Positions 51,369 to 61,402 are shown, counted from the first letter of the stretch. The stretch: DNA of 64,000 nucleotides from Larkinella rosea (GCF_003858635.1 NZ_RQJO01000015.1:1-64000), one strand, 5' to 3'. Numbers and translations: made by a program. The notes: generated from the letters alone by a model not told the origin.

Positions 51369-54300
51369 TTAGTTTGTGGTTATACTTCCTCCCCCCGAAT
51401 AACTCCGCAAACTGCCGTCATACATGGCATCTGCCGATACCGGCCCCAGTGAAAACCGCCCCTTCGACACGACGCGGACGAGGTAATAAAATGTTTTTTC
51501 GGTTGTTCCGGCCGAGGTAAAAAAGTGAATCCGGTCGTCGCGAACGTCGAAATGGTCGGGCGTTGAAGCACCCTTGATCCAGGGCATTTCGCGGGGTTCA
51601 TTCAGCCGTGGATTTTCGATCTCAAAACCGGCGGGCAACATGTCCGTCACAACCACATTAGTAACCGGAATACCGTTATCGCTCGCTAACGAAAGCCGCA
51701 CCACCACCAGGTCATTCTGTTTGAACGACGACATCGGTGCGCCATCGCGGTTCAGAAACTCCCGGCGAACCCGCAAACCGGCATCTTCTTCCGTGTAGTT
51801 GCCCGTTGCACTCAGGCCTTCCGTCTGGGCAAACCAGTACAGACTGCCGCTGCCCTGGGTCGCCAGCTTCAGTTTGCGGTTGGCAATCCCAGTCGTCAGA
51901 TTCAGGGTTTTTCCGGTAAACGCACCGACGGTTTTTCCATCCGCCGAAAGCGTGGCCGTAGCCGTCGACGTGGCGGCTTTTTTGGCAAATTTCCCCAGCG
52001 CCAGCACCGCAAAAACCGATTCCTGCGTGTTCAAATACGAACTGGTGTTCAAAGCCTGCGACAATTGCCGCGCCAGCGTCGGAATCTGCAGATTATCCGG
52101 CTCGGTTTCCAGTAAGGTGTTCAACACCAAGGCCAGGTTGCGAATGGGGGAGGCATAGCTGCCGCCCGATTGCCGCCGGTTGGTCGTGTTTGTGAATTTT
52201 TTTGGCAACAAGGCCTCGTAACTGCGGGTGTCGCCGGTCAGGTAAAACGTAGCCGCCAGCAGATACCGGCTGTCCGGGGTCAACATCGTTTCGTTCGGGC
52301 GCAGGGCTGCGGTTTTGTAGTAATTCATCGCCGGACGGTTGGGTTGGCCACCCAACGCCAGTGCATATAATCCGTACAAATTTTGCCGACTGATGATTTT
52401 ACGAACCGAGTTTCCGCTTTCGCTGAACGTCATTTCGTCTTCCAGCGCGGGGCTGCTCGTGCGGGTATTCAGCCGGTCGAGGGCTTTGCTATACACCGAT
52501 GGACTGATTTCAAACCCAGCGCGCCGGGCTTCGGTCAGGAAATGAACGGCATAGGCCGACGCCCAGCCGTCTTCGGTCGGCAAACCGGGCCACATGCTGA
52601 AACCGCCGTCGGCCAGTTGCATCGACTCCACGCGCCGGATGGCTTCCTGAACAGTGTAGGTCGGATTCAGATCGCTTTCGCCGGAACGCACGAAATACGT
52701 CCCCGGTTTTCCCATCGTTTTGAGCACTTCGGCAAAATACAACTGCGGAAACGCCTTGGAAATCGTTTGTTCCATGCACCCGTACGGATAACCCAGCAGA
52801 TACGACAGTTCCTTGCTCAACTGAATCATCGGCGACCGGCTGACGGTCAACTGACTGCGCACCGTGCCGGGAATAAATTGATTCGTCAGGTCGATGGTTT
52901 GCGATTGGTTGGCGGCCACTACGCCCGATTGGGCGGTTTTCAGCAATGAAGTTACCGGCCGAACTGTCAGGTCGATGCTTTCGCTGAACGTTTCGTTAAG
53001 CCCTTTCACCAAAACCGTGATGTTGCCGGTTCCGATGGCGGTTTTCGCTTTTACGCTAAATATCGCGCGAGCTTCCTGCCCCGGCTGGATGGTCAATTGC
53101 TGCGTGGCCGGGCCGTTCGCCAGCAGAGCGCCGGTCAGTTTCAGCGAAGCCGAAACATTCGCCGGTTTTTTGGTCGTATTGCTGATCGTGACCGGTAAAC
53201 TCAACTCGTCGTCCGGACTCAAAAACCGGGAGGCTCCAGTGCTGATCACGAGCGGATCGGCCACTTTCATATTTTTCGTCGCTGAACCAAACGCCTTATC
53301 CTTGTACGCGACGGCCATCACGCGTAAATCGCCCGAAAACTGCGGAATCGCGATGTCGAAACTGGCTTCTCCGCTGCCGTCGGCTTTCAGAACGCCACTC
53401 CACAAAGCGACTAATTTCACCCGCCCGTTGCTCAGCGGATTGATGCGTTTGCCCAGATTATAGCCGTCACCGCCGAACGACGAACTTCCGGCGATGTTTA
53501 ATTCGGGAAACAGAAACGAATACAAATCGTGACTGTTGACTTCCAGGGCGCGTTTCTGGTAAAAATAGCCGTGAATATCAGGCGTCTGAAAATTCTTCAG
53601 TTGCAGGATTCCCTCATCGACCACAGCTACCGTCAGCTCGGCATTCGGTTTGGTTTTGACCGAAATGTGCTGCTTTGTTTTGGAACGCGACTGACTTGCC
53701 ACCGCGATCTCGACCGGTAATTGCGTGTCCGGGTCTTCCACCAGGATCGGGGCAAAACCGTGGGCAACCATCAGCGGCAGATTGGACCCGTCGATGGGCC
53801 GGATCAGCGTGGCCGTCACATAAACCGTCGGCAAGTGTTCTCCGGACAGATTAAATGTTAGTTCAGCGGCTTTCTTGTCGGTTTCCAGCACCTGCGTTTC
53901 CAGCACTTTATTCCGTTCCAGCGTGACCAGCAACTTGCCTTCAAAGGGTGTTTTAAACAACACTTTCGCTTTGTCGCCGACTTTGTACTGTTCTTTGTCA
54001 AACTCCATCAACACTTGTCCTTCCGTGCTGACTTCGAACGACGAGCTTTGCGTGGTGCCAAAACCGTAAGCGTAATACGAAACCGCCGTGTAAGCTGCCG
54101 CCACCTCGCCGGATTTGCCCGACCGCCGGACGCGCACTTCGTATTCACCCGAAACCGTCGGTACGTAACTGAATTTGGCCCGGCCGTCGCCGAACGTCAG
54201 GTTATTGGTGTAAACGACCTTCTCGCGTTTTTTCGAAACGTACCGCAACTGCTCGTACTGTTTTTCGATCACCGTCTGGTATTCAAACCGGACCACTTCG

Positions 54301-56828
54301 GCCTGGGCCGTCGCGCCTTTCTGCAAATTGCCGTTTCGATCCACGGCCACGACTTCAACGGGCAGTGGCGCGTTGGTGCCAACGTAGGAATCGGCCAGCC
54401 GAATCCCGTAAAACGTTTCCTGCGTAAATACATCGAGTTGCTTCAAGCGATTGACCGGGCGGCTGTTTTCGTCAAAAACCGTCACGAATAATTTGCCTTC
54501 CAGCACGCCGATGTCGTGGTAGCTCGCCGAGATCGGAAACCGCTCGATGGCTTGTCCGTTGCCGTCGGTAACACCCTGCCGCAGGTTTTTCTCAAACGAT
54601 GTATTGCTCTCGATGGCAAACGTATAATCCGGGAACTGCTTGGCTGTAAACGCCCGCTGTTTTAGTTGCAGATCCATTTCGTAGGTGCGCCCGGTGGCCG
54701 GTGGACCGAACAGATTGGTGGCAGTCGCGGTCATCGTTACGGTTTCGCCGGTTCGGTAGGCATCGCGCTCGGTGCGGGCCTCTACCCGAATTCGATCCGG
54801 AATAAATTCTTCGATGCTGATGTTGCGCGACGCCAGCAGCACGTCGTTGGCGTTGTAAATTTCGGTGATGTAGGTTCCCGTCACGGCCGCCGGATCGATG
54901 GGCACGTCGGTGGCAACGGCGCCCTGTTCGTTGGTCGTCTGGCGCAGCACGCGGTATTCTTTCCCATTGGGCGACAACACTTTGATTTTCAGTGGAATCT
55001 CGCCGACGCTCTCCCAAACCGGGTTGCGAATGATCGTGTTGAAGTGAATCGTTTCGCCGGGGCGGTAAATGTTGCGGTCGCCGTAGACAAAGGCGTCAAA
55101 ACCGGTCGGATTGTCGCGTTTGCCTTCCACTTCAAAGCGTGAGGTCTCTACTTTCGCATCCTGCAACAGCAAATAATTGAAGTCGTCTTCGGTTTTGGCC
55201 AGCACCATCGCCAGTTTGGAACCGGGATTTTTGGCGGTTATTTTTTCAAAATGCGCCAGGCCCTTGCCGTTGGTCTGCACCGTCGCAATGACCTGGTTGT
55301 TGCTGCTAATCAGCGAGATATCGACATTTGCCAGCGGCTCGGCGGTTTTGATGGAATTGGCAAACACCCAGACTTCATCGGCGCCCTGTTTGGTAATCAA
55401 GCCGACGTCCGACACCGAAATCAGCTTGGTCGCGCTCACGTAGGCATCGTCTTTCGAACTGACCGTGACGAGGTAAATCCCGCGGGGCGGATTTGGGCTG
55501 GTGGTGGTTTGGTCGGGAAGCGACAGGTTCAGCGCTGAAACGCCTTTGGCTTTGGGCAGGTTGGCGGTTTCAACGGTTTTGTGCACGAGGACGTCACTGT
55601 AGTTCTCCTGCTCGTCGCTGTAATAATAATGCGTTCCCAGCGGCTGCCATTCCCCGTCGATTTCACCGGATTCTTCGTAGCGGCCCGAGCGGAGGTAATG
55701 CAGAATATTATTCTCGTAAATCTTCGCAATGGTCACATCCACTTTCGGCACGTTGACGATGTTGACGCCCACGTTTTTTGCCCCTTTCGACGAGAGATAT
55801 ACCGCCCGCTTGTTGACGAAGGAAATCCCGGCGGGCATTTTCCCGAAAAACACGTCTTTCGAAACCGCTTCGTCCAGTCTGGCACCCAGAACGCCCTTCA
55901 TCTGATCGGTCAGCGTCAGGACGTAGGTGTCGGTTTCGCTGAAGTTGCCGCGAATGATAAAACCGTTCTCGGTGGGTTCGGCGCGGGTTTCGGCTTCCGG
56001 TGCCAGTGTGTAATACGTGCTCAGTTGGCTGGCCTGCAACTCCTGCGTCGTAATGACCCGAATGATACCTTCGTTGTTCTCAAAACCGGTTTTCACGTCC
56101 ACTACATCGAGCGTATACTGGGAGGGCAGCACGGTTTTCTGTTCAAAATCTTCTTTGGTGCTGAAAGCCGTGTTCGGGACTTTCAGGCCTTTCCCGATCT
56201 GAATGGTCAGCGGAGTTTCGTTGCGGGCCGAGGGCGCGTTGGAAAGTGCCACCGGAATCGTCTCATTCAGCGAGGTTTGTAACACCTGCGTCGTCAGCGC
56301 CTTGTCGGTTTCGGCGTTGATTTTCAGCAACCCGGCCAGTTCGGCTCCGCTCACCGGGTAATTAAAATTCAGTTTCGCTTTGGCCACCGGGCGACCGGTT
56401 TCTCCGCGCGTCCACCAGAATTCGGTGTCGTTCAACTGGAGATAGGGCGTATGAAAGGCGATGGTTTCGTTATCCAGCGACAACTGCTCGTCTTTCTGCT
56501 GGCGAACCAGGGCATTGTTGAGTTCGGCCTTGTATTCCGTGGCCGGTTTGAAGGCTACTGCCGGAGAAAAAACCAGTTCGTTGGGCGCGGTCCACCGGAA
56601 GTTACCCGCTACCGCCGGTTCAAAAACCACATATTGCGTTGAATCCCATTCGTTCAGCCGCCCCTCCGGCACCAGATCCTTGCTGAATGTAAAGACCAGA
56701 TTCTGGTTCCGGGTGACTTCATCTCCGAAGTTTTGGTTGATCAGCCGGACCGAATTGCTAAGGTGTGAACAGGTGGTTAACAGAAAGAGCGCAGCCAGGG
56801 CTGCCAACGGACGCAGAAACGTCTTCAT
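51369..56828 (-). CDS. Bacterial alpha-2-macroglobulin lipoprotein with an intact thioester
   Basis: 1819 residues from ATG 56828 (lipobox LTTC, Cys near residue 19). MG-type beta-sandwich domains occupy most of the chain (e.g. YGDRNIYRPGETIHFNTIIRNP, the MG3 motif in GTYITEIYNAND). The thioester motif is YPYGCMEQT, Cys near residue 1351 and Gln three later, and the helical thioester domain follows (MQLADGGFSMWPGLPTEDGWASAYAVHFLTEARR). The macroglobulin receptor-like region ends the protein (GFEIENPRLNEPREMPWI). Family members trap proteases in the periplasm. The usual partner penicillin-binding protein PbpC is not adjacent here. Confidence 0.95.
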   Translation of the reverse strand: MKTFLRPLAALAALFLLTTCSHLSNSVRLINQNFGDEVTRNQNLVFTFSKDLVPEGRLNEWDSTQYVVFEPAVAGNFRWTAPNELVFSPAVAFKPATEYKAELNNALVRQQKDEQLSLDNETIAFHTPYLQLNDTEFWWTRGETGRPVAKAKLNFNYPVSGAELAGLLKINAETDKALTTQVLQTSLNETIPVALSNAPSARNETPLTIQIGKGLKVPNTAFSTKEDFEQKTVLPSQYTLDVVDVKTGFENNEGIIRVITTQELQASQLSTYYTLAPEAETRAEPTENGFIIRGNFSETDTYVLTLTDQMKGVLGARLDEAVSKDVFFGKMPAGISFVNKRAVYLSSKGAKNVGVNIVNVPKVDVTIAKIYENNILHYLRSGRYEESGEIDGEWQPLGTHYYYSDEQENYSDVLVHKTVETANLPKAKGVSALNLSLPDQTTTSPNPPRGIYLVTVSSKDDAYVSATKLISVSDVGLITKQGADEVWVFANSIKTAEPLANVDISLISSNNQVIATVQTNGKGLAHFEKITAKNPGSKLAMVLAKTEDDFNYLLLQDAKVETSRFEVEGKRDNPTGFDAFVYGDRNIYRPGETIHFNTIIRNPVWESVGEIPLKIKVLSPNGKEYRVLRQTTNEQGAVATDVPIDPAAVTGTYITEIYNANDVLLASRNISIEEFIPDRIRVEARTERDAYRTGETVTMTATATNLFGPPATGRTYEMDLQLKQRAFTAKQFPDYTFAIESNTSFEKNLRQGVTDGNGQAIERFPISASYHDIGVLEGKLFVTVFDENSRPVNRLKQLDVFTQETFYGIRLADSYVGTNAPLPVEVVAVDRNGNLQKGATAQAEVVRFEYQTVIEKQYEQLRYVSKKREKVVYTNNLTFGDGRAKFSYVPTVSGEYEVRVRRSGKSGEVAAAYTAVSYYAYGFGTTQSSSFEVSTEGQVLMEFDKEQYKVGDKAKVLFKTPFEGKLLVTLERNKVLETQVLETDKKAAELTFNLSGEHLPTVYVTATLIRPIDGSNLPLMVAHGFAPILVEDPDTQLPVEIAVASQSRSKTKQHISVKTKPNAELTVAVVDEGILQLKNFQTPDIHGYFYQKRALEVNSHDLYSFLFPELNIAGSSSFGGDGYNLGKRINPLSNGRVKLVALWSGVLKADGSGEASFDIAIPQFSGDLRVMAVAYKDKAFGSATKNMKVADPLVISTGASRFLSPDDELSLPVTISNTTKKPANVSASLKLTGALLANGPATQQLTIQPGQEARAIFSVKAKTAIGTGNITVLVKGLNETFSESIDLTVRPVTSLLKTAQSGVVAANQSQTIDLTNQFIPGTVRSQLTVSRSPMIQLSKELSYLLGYPYGCMEQTISKAFPQLYFAEVLKTMGKPGTYFVRSGESDLNPTYTVQEAIRRVESMQLADGGFSMWPGLPTEDGWASAYAVHFLTEARRAGFEISPSVYSKALDRLNTRTSSPALEDEMTFSESGNSVRKIISRQNLYGLYALALGGQPNRPAMNYYKTAALRPNETMLTPDSRYLLAATFYLTGDTRSYEALLPKKFTNTTNRRQSGGSYASPIRNLALVLNTLLETEPDNLQIPTLARQLSQALNTSSYLNTQESVFAVLALGKFAKKAATSTATATLSADGKTVGAFTGKTLNLTTGIANRKLKLATQGSGSLYWFAQTEGLSATGNYTEEDAGLRVRREFLNRDGAPMSSFKQNDLVVVRLSLASDNGIPVTNVVVTDMLPAGFEIENPRLNEPREMPWIKGASTPDHFDVRDDRIHFFTSAGTTEKTFYYLVRVVSKGRFSLGPVSADAMYDGSLRSYSGGGSITTN

Positions 56829-57231
56829 GGTTCGGGAATTGTTGCGGTAAAGAACGGCGTAAGGTCTTAAAAATAGTTGAAATTTTACCAAGCGAGTTTA
56901 TAATTGGCGGTTTTCGGCTGGTAATCAGGGCTCTTAAGGAAATGATAGGAGAGAATAACGGCGGTTTTTAATACTCACTCTTTCTCAACGTAATCAGGCA
57001 ATCTCCCACACACGATTAGTTGCGCTCATCAAGATTGCTGCTTCGCTGGTGATGGGCAAGACGATGGAGTAGAAGGTGAGCTATCAGTATAATTTCCGAC
57101 GGCTTTGCACGTTCTGAAATAAAACAATAAAGCCGACCGCGAATCCGCAGTCGGCTTATACAGTTTTGGTTTTTAGTTGTGAAGTTAATCGTTCGGTCGA
57201 CCGGTTTCTGAAACCGGTCGGCCTGCATTTC
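56829..57231. other. Intergenic region with two hairpins
   Basis: No convincing gene. Hairpins: AAGCCGAC (57130-57137) with GTCGGCTT (57150-57157), and CGACCGGTTT (57198-57207) with AAACCGGTCG (57211-57220), perfect 10 bp with a CTG loop. The second lies just after the stop of the acyl-CoA dehydrogenase gene and may terminate it, although no T run follows on the minus strand. An ORF on the minus strand at 57016-57228 spans both hairpins and is not credible. Confidence 0.6.
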
Positions 57232-59031
57232 TTAGAAAATATATTTGTTTTCCGCAATCATCGCATCGGCAATGCGACGGCGGGTATCTTTCAGATTCAG
57301 GGGGTCGATTTTCGTAAAACGTTTCAGGCCCATCAGCATCACGCGCATTTCATCACTCTCGGCAAAGGACGAAATCGCCGACCGCCCCGCGTTGTTGATT
57401 TTCTCGACGGCTTCGTGTAAATACACCAGCGCCAGATCTTTTTGCAAGGCCATGGCCGATTCACCCTTGACGGCGATTTGTTTCTCAACCCGCAGCAATA
57501 CCGACTCGGCCACGTAAACCTCAATCATCATATCGGCCAGATTCATCAGGATTTCCTGCTCCTCCGACAGCTTCATCATCAGCTTCTGAACGGCCGCACC
57601 GGCCACCATCAGAACGGCTTTTTTCAGGTTCCGCAACACTTTTTTCTCGGCTGCGAACAGCACTTCTTCTTCTTCGGTACTGAAATCGGGAATCGACATA
57701 ATTTCTTTGGAAACCGCCATCGCCGGACCCATCAGATCGAGTTCACCTTTCATCGTCCGCTTCAACGTCATATCGACCGTCAGCATGCGGTTGATTTCGT
57801 TCGTGCCTTCAAAAATCCGGTTGATGCGGGCGTCGCGGTAGGCCCGGTCCATGGGTGCGTCGGCCGAATAGCCCATGCCGCCGTAAACCTGAACCCCCTC
57901 GTCGACGACATAATCCAGAACTTCCGAACCGTGCACTTTCATCATCGCGCACTCGATGGCGAACTGCTCCAGCGCTTTCAGTTTCGCTTCCGCATCGGTC
58001 GTGCCACTGGCTTTCAGGCTTTCGATCAAATCGTCAATGTTTTGCCCGGCGCGGTAACAGGCGGTTTCGCAGGCATATACCTTCACCGCCATTTCGGCCA
58101 GTTTGTGCCTGATGGCTCCAAAACCAGAAATCAGTGTGCCAAACTGTTTGCGTTCGTTCGCGTACCGAATGGCGTTATTGATCACTTCTTTCGCACCGCC
58201 AACGGCGGCCACGCCCAGTTTAATCCGGCCAACGTTGAGAATATTGACGGCGATTTTAAAACCGTTGCCGCGCGTCGAAAGCAGATTTTCGACCGGAACC
58301 TGACAATCGTTGAAGAAAATCTGGCGTGTGTCGGAGCCTTTGATACCCATTTTGTGTTCCGGCTCGTTCATTGTAATTCCGCCGAAACTCTTTTCAACGA
58401 TAAAAGCACTTAGATTCTTGTCATCATCGATTTTGGCAAAAACAATGAACAGGTCGGCAAAACCGCCGTTCGTAATCCACATTTTCTGGCCATTGATGAC
58501 GTAATGCTTGCCATCTTCCGACAGGTTCGCTTTCGTTTTGCCCGAATTCGCATCCGAGCCCGAATCCGGTTCGGTCAGGCAATAAGCGGCTTTCCACTCA
58601 CCGGTAGCGAGTTTGGGCAGGTATTTTGATTTTTGATCGTCGTTGCCGTAATACACAATCGGTAAAGTGCCGATGCCGGTATGGGCCGATAGCGCCACCG
58701 AAAACGAATGCCCGGCGCCGGTTATTTCCGTGACCAGCATCGACGTGTTGAAGCTCATCCCAAAACCGCCGTATTCTTCCGGCACCGAGGTTCCAAGTAA
58801 ACCCAGTTCACCGGCTTTGTCCATCAACGACGCAATCAGCTCCGGTGACTTGGCCTGGTCGATTTCGTCCAGCCGGGTCCAGATTTCGCGCTCCAGAAAC
58901 TCGCGGCAGGTAGCGGCAATCATCTGTTGTTCTTCCGAAAACTCCTCCGGAATGAACACCTGCGACGCATCGGTTTCTTTAATTAGAAACTCACCGCCTT
59001 TAATTGATGCTTTAGGGTCTGTGGCAATCAT
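57232..59031 (-). CDS. Acyl-CoA dehydrogenase
   Basis: 599 residues; ~200 longer than the basic family and with a C-terminal extension (after about residue 420), the form common in Bacteroidota and very-long-chain enzymes. Motifs: PEEYGGFGMSFNTSML, the FAD-binding AYCLTEPDSGSDANS, MWITNGGFADLFIVFAK, and RIFEGTNEINR with catalytic Glu; VQVYGGMGYSADAP is the family C-terminal signature. First step of beta-oxidation. Transcribed leftwards from a promoter with two palindromes (59061, 59108). Separated from the thiolase and FadN-like genes by a plus-strand gene. Confidence 0.95.
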   Translation of the reverse strand: MIATDPKASIKGGEFLIKETDASQVFIPEEFSEEQQMIAATCREFLEREIWTRLDEIDQAKSPELIASLMDKAGELGLLGTSVPEEYGGFGMSFNTSMLVTEITGAGHSFSVALSAHTGIGTLPIVYYGNDDQKSKYLPKLATGEWKAAYCLTEPDSGSDANSGKTKANLSEDGKHYVINGQKMWITNGGFADLFIVFAKIDDDKNLSAFIVEKSFGGITMNEPEHKMGIKGSDTRQIFFNDCQVPVENLLSTRGNGFKIAVNILNVGRIKLGVAAVGGAKEVINNAIRYANERKQFGTLISGFGAIRHKLAEMAVKVYACETACYRAGQNIDDLIESLKASGTTDAEAKLKALEQFAIECAMMKVHGSEVLDYVVDEGVQVYGGMGYSADAPMDRAYRDARINRIFEGTNEINRMLTVDMTLKRTMKGELDLMGPAMAVSKEIMSIPDFSTEEEEVLFAAEKKVLRNLKKAVLMVAGAAVQKLMMKLSEEQEILMNLADMMIEVYVAESVLLRVEKQIAVKGESAMALQKDLALVYLHEAVEKINNAGRSAISSFAESDEMRVMLMGLKRFTKIDPLNLKDTRRRIADAMIAENKYIF

Positions 59032-59060
59032 GACGTATAGGTCGATAGGTTGTAGGGCAG

Positions 59061-59074
59061 GTATGCAGACATAC
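59061..59074. promoter_or_regulatory. Operator-like palindrome 1 (GTATGCAGACATAC)
   Basis: Arms GTATG and CATAC around CAGA, immediately downstream of the expected transcription start of the acyl-CoA dehydrogenase gene. Twelve of 14 bases match palindrome 2. Confidence 0.5.
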
Positions 59075-59084
59075 CTTTAAAATA

Positions 59085-59115
59085 CAAAGGTATAAAAAGC
59101 AAAAATAGTATGCAA
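59085..59115 (-). promoter_or_regulatory. Promoter of the acyl-CoA dehydrogenase gene
   Basis: On the minus strand TTG (59115-59113), 20 bp, TACCTTTG (59092-59085), exact TAnnTTTG. The start codon is about 54 bp downstream. Confidence 0.7.
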
Positions 59116-59121
59116 GCATAC
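59108..59121. promoter_or_regulatory. Operator-like palindrome 2 (GTATGCAAGCATAC)
   Basis: A perfect 6-bp-arm palindrome around AA, overlapping the -33 element. With palindrome 1 it brackets the promoter, the arrangement of a TetR/FadR-like repressor pair. Confidence 0.5.
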
Positions 59122-59235
59122 GAAAAAACTACAAAATGGTAGTTCAATCCCGATCGAACGGTTTCAGTAAACCTTTTTAATTAACCGGTTTTCGCGATTT
59201 AGTATCTAAAGGGTATAAAATAATTTTTTTATTGG

Positions 59236-59265
59236 TTGTACATATATTATTTTAGTATATCTTTC
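59236..59265 (+). promoter_or_regulatory. Promoter of the LysM gene
   Basis: TTG (59236-59238), 19 bp, TATCTTTC (59258-59265), one mismatch to TAnnTTTG. The start codon is 22 bp downstream. Confidence 0.6.
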
Positions 59266-59287
59266 GTCTGCGATTTGATTTGTAGTT

Positions 59288-61402
59288 ATGAAACAAGGAA
59301 GTAAATTCAAACAAGCGGTTTTCGGACAATTTCTGAATCCGGTGCCAGTTAAATGGCTGTTTGGATTGATTTTGGGTATTTTGCTTCAGGGTGGAACGGC
59401 CCGGGCGCAGGGTGTTCCCCGGATTGGTAACCGCCTGGAGTTTGCCGGAGTGACGATTCTTTTAACGTCGGCAACGCAACATCTGGTCCAGCAGGAAGCG
59501 GAATTGCTGTACGTGAACCGGGCTTTGGTGACGTCCCGGCTGGAACGAATGAACTTTTACTTTCCCATTATCAAGCCTTTACTGGCTCAGAACTCCTTAT
59601 CCGACGATTTTTTGTTCCTCGCACTGCACAGCCAGATAGCCGGTTCTGATGACGTTTTCCCCGAATTCTGGGCATTGGATAAAACCAGCCTGCATGAACT
59701 CCGAAACGATGTTTTTGTTGACGAACGTCGGCACCCCATTCGCTCGACGCTGGCAGTTATTCCCCGATTGAAACAGCTTTATAGCCGAAAACCCAACTGG
59801 GTGTCGGTGGTGCATCGCTACGATCAACTGCTGCGGGCCGATACCACCCGGCTTTGGTCGCAGGAGCCCGTCGATTCGAAAATCTACGCACTGAATGATC
59901 CGCGCGACACGTTTCTGATCCGGTTGCTGGCGTCTAAAATTGTTCTGGAACGAGCGCTGTCGGTTTATCATCCTCAAAAACAGCTGGTTCTGTTCCCCTA
60001 TGAAGAATCAAGGGGGAAAAATCTACGGCAGATTGCCACACTGTGTCAGGCCAGCCAAACCGCTGTTGATCAGCACAATACATGGCTAAAATCTTCCCGG
60101 GTTCCCGATCATGAAGATTATACGGTTTACGTGCCGACCACGCTGGAACACTATGCGGAATTGAAGCAGCAAGTCAGTTCTTCGGAAGAAAACCAGGCGG
60201 TTTTACAGGATGCCGGATTTCCGCTGTTGCAGAAAAGTACGGCTGAACCGGGCGATCGGGGAGGAGTGTTTTACCGGATCAACGGTAAAAAAGGCATTCA
60301 GGCGCAGTTGTTTGATAACCGGATTACGCTGGCTTATCAGGGTAAATTAAAAATCGATAAGTTTCAGAAATACAATGATTTGCGCAGTGACCGACCGATT
60401 GTAGCCGGTGAAATTTATTATTTACGGAAAAAAAGCAAACGGGCGAATGTACCGTTTCACATTGTCAGAAAAGGGCAATCGCTGTGGGCCATCGCGCAGC
60501 AGTACGGGATTCTGCTTGATAAACTGATTGAATACAATGATGTAAACCCGGAGCAGCAGCCCGCCGTGGCCCGGATTTTATGGCTTCAGAAGAAACGGCC
60601 GGCCAATCTGCCGGTTGAGTATTACCGCGGCCCGGTAAAACCGGGTACAACCGATCCCACCCCGAAACCGGAGCCGGTTCTGGCGGTTGCACAACCGGAT
60701 TCTGCTGATAAAAAAACGGTGCCCGAGCTGGCCGGGTCTTCGGAACGAATAGCAACCGAAAAACCGCCAGCCTCGGTTCCGGCGCGAAGTACGCTGGCTG
60801 CGTTGGATAGTATGATTGCGATGTTGAACGAACCGCAAATGCCGCTCATTCGCTCCAGTGCGGCAAAAATGATTGTGCCTGCCAGCCTGAATGAGAAGGT
60901 GATGCCCGCAAAACCGGTCGAGGAAGAACCGGAAGAAGTAAGCGGCCCGTTGGTGATGCACATTGCCGAAAAAACCGATACGTATGCGACGATTGCCCGG
61001 AAATACAATGTAACAGTTCAGCAACTGTACATCTGGAATAATCTATCAGCCCAAAAACCGCTGCGTCCCGGTCAGGCATTGTTGGTTGACCAGTCAAAAT
61101 CGCCTACCCAAAAAGGGTTAGTTCCGCTAGCTGCAAAACCCAGTCCGGTAAACCCAGCCGTGGCAAAACCGGCTTCGGTACCTGCTTCCAAGCCCGCAGC
61201 AATTAAGTCGGCGGTTGGTGTACCAACCGCACCACCAGTGGCCGGTTCGGGCGATGAACTCATTCATATTGTGCAGGCTGGTGAAAATATGTACCGGATT
61301 GGTCTGCGCTATAAAGTAAAACCGGAGCAGGTTCGGCAATGGAATAATTTACCGGATCTGACAGCGGTTGTTGGTGCCCGGTTGGTGATCCACAAAAAAT
61401 AA
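59288..61402 (+). CDS. Degenerate MltD-like lytic transglycosylase with three LysM domains
   Basis: 704 residues with a signal peptide ending TARAQ (about residue 41). The N-terminal domain follows Bacteroidota MltD in outline: GNRLEFAGVTILLTSAT, YFPIIKPLLAQNSLSDDFLFLAL, VDERRHPIRST, LLASKIVLERAL, then the WLKSSRVPDHEDYTVYVPT linker. But the catalytic ES of the family is HSQ here, and the adjoining SS-AVGFWQF block is missing, so the glutamate general acid is absent. LysM domains lie near residues 390-430, 556-600 and 657-700. Predicted non-catalytic peptidoglycan binder. Between the LysM domains are Pro/Ala-rich linkers. Confidence 0.85.
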   Translation: MKQGSKFKQAVFGQFLNPVPVKWLFGLILGILLQGGTARAQGVPRIGNRLEFAGVTILLTSATQHLVQQEAELLYVNRALVTSRLERMNFYFPIIKPLLAQNSLSDDFLFLALHSQIAGSDDVFPEFWALDKTSLHELRNDVFVDERRHPIRSTLAVIPRLKQLYSRKPNWVSVVHRYDQLLRADTTRLWSQEPVDSKIYALNDPRDTFLIRLLASKIVLERALSVYHPQKQLVLFPYEESRGKNLRQIATLCQASQTAVDQHNTWLKSSRVPDHEDYTVYVPTTLEHYAELKQQVSSSEENQAVLQDAGFPLLQKSTAEPGDRGGVFYRINGKKGIQAQLFDNRITLAYQGKLKIDKFQKYNDLRSDRPIVAGEIYYLRKKSKRANVPFHIVRKGQSLWAIAQQYGILLDKLIEYNDVNPEQQPAVARILWLQKKRPANLPVEYYRGPVKPGTTDPTPKPEPVLAVAQPDSADKKTVPELAGSSERIATEKPPASVPARSTLAALDSMIAMLNEPQMPLIRSSAAKMIVPASLNEKVMPAKPVEEEPEEVSGPLVMHIAEKTDTYATIARKYNVTVQQLYIWNNLSAQKPLRPGQALLVDQSKSPTQKGLVPLAAKPSPVNPAVAKPASVPASKPAAIKSAVGVPTAPPVAGSGDELIHIVQAGENMYRIGLRYKVKPEQVRQWNNLPDLTAVVGARLVIHKK

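Noticed and set aside
57016-57228. 70-codon minus-strand frame between the acyl-CoA dehydrogenase and macroglobulin genes
   Set aside because: Spans two hairpins, no signal, no promoter, odd composition.
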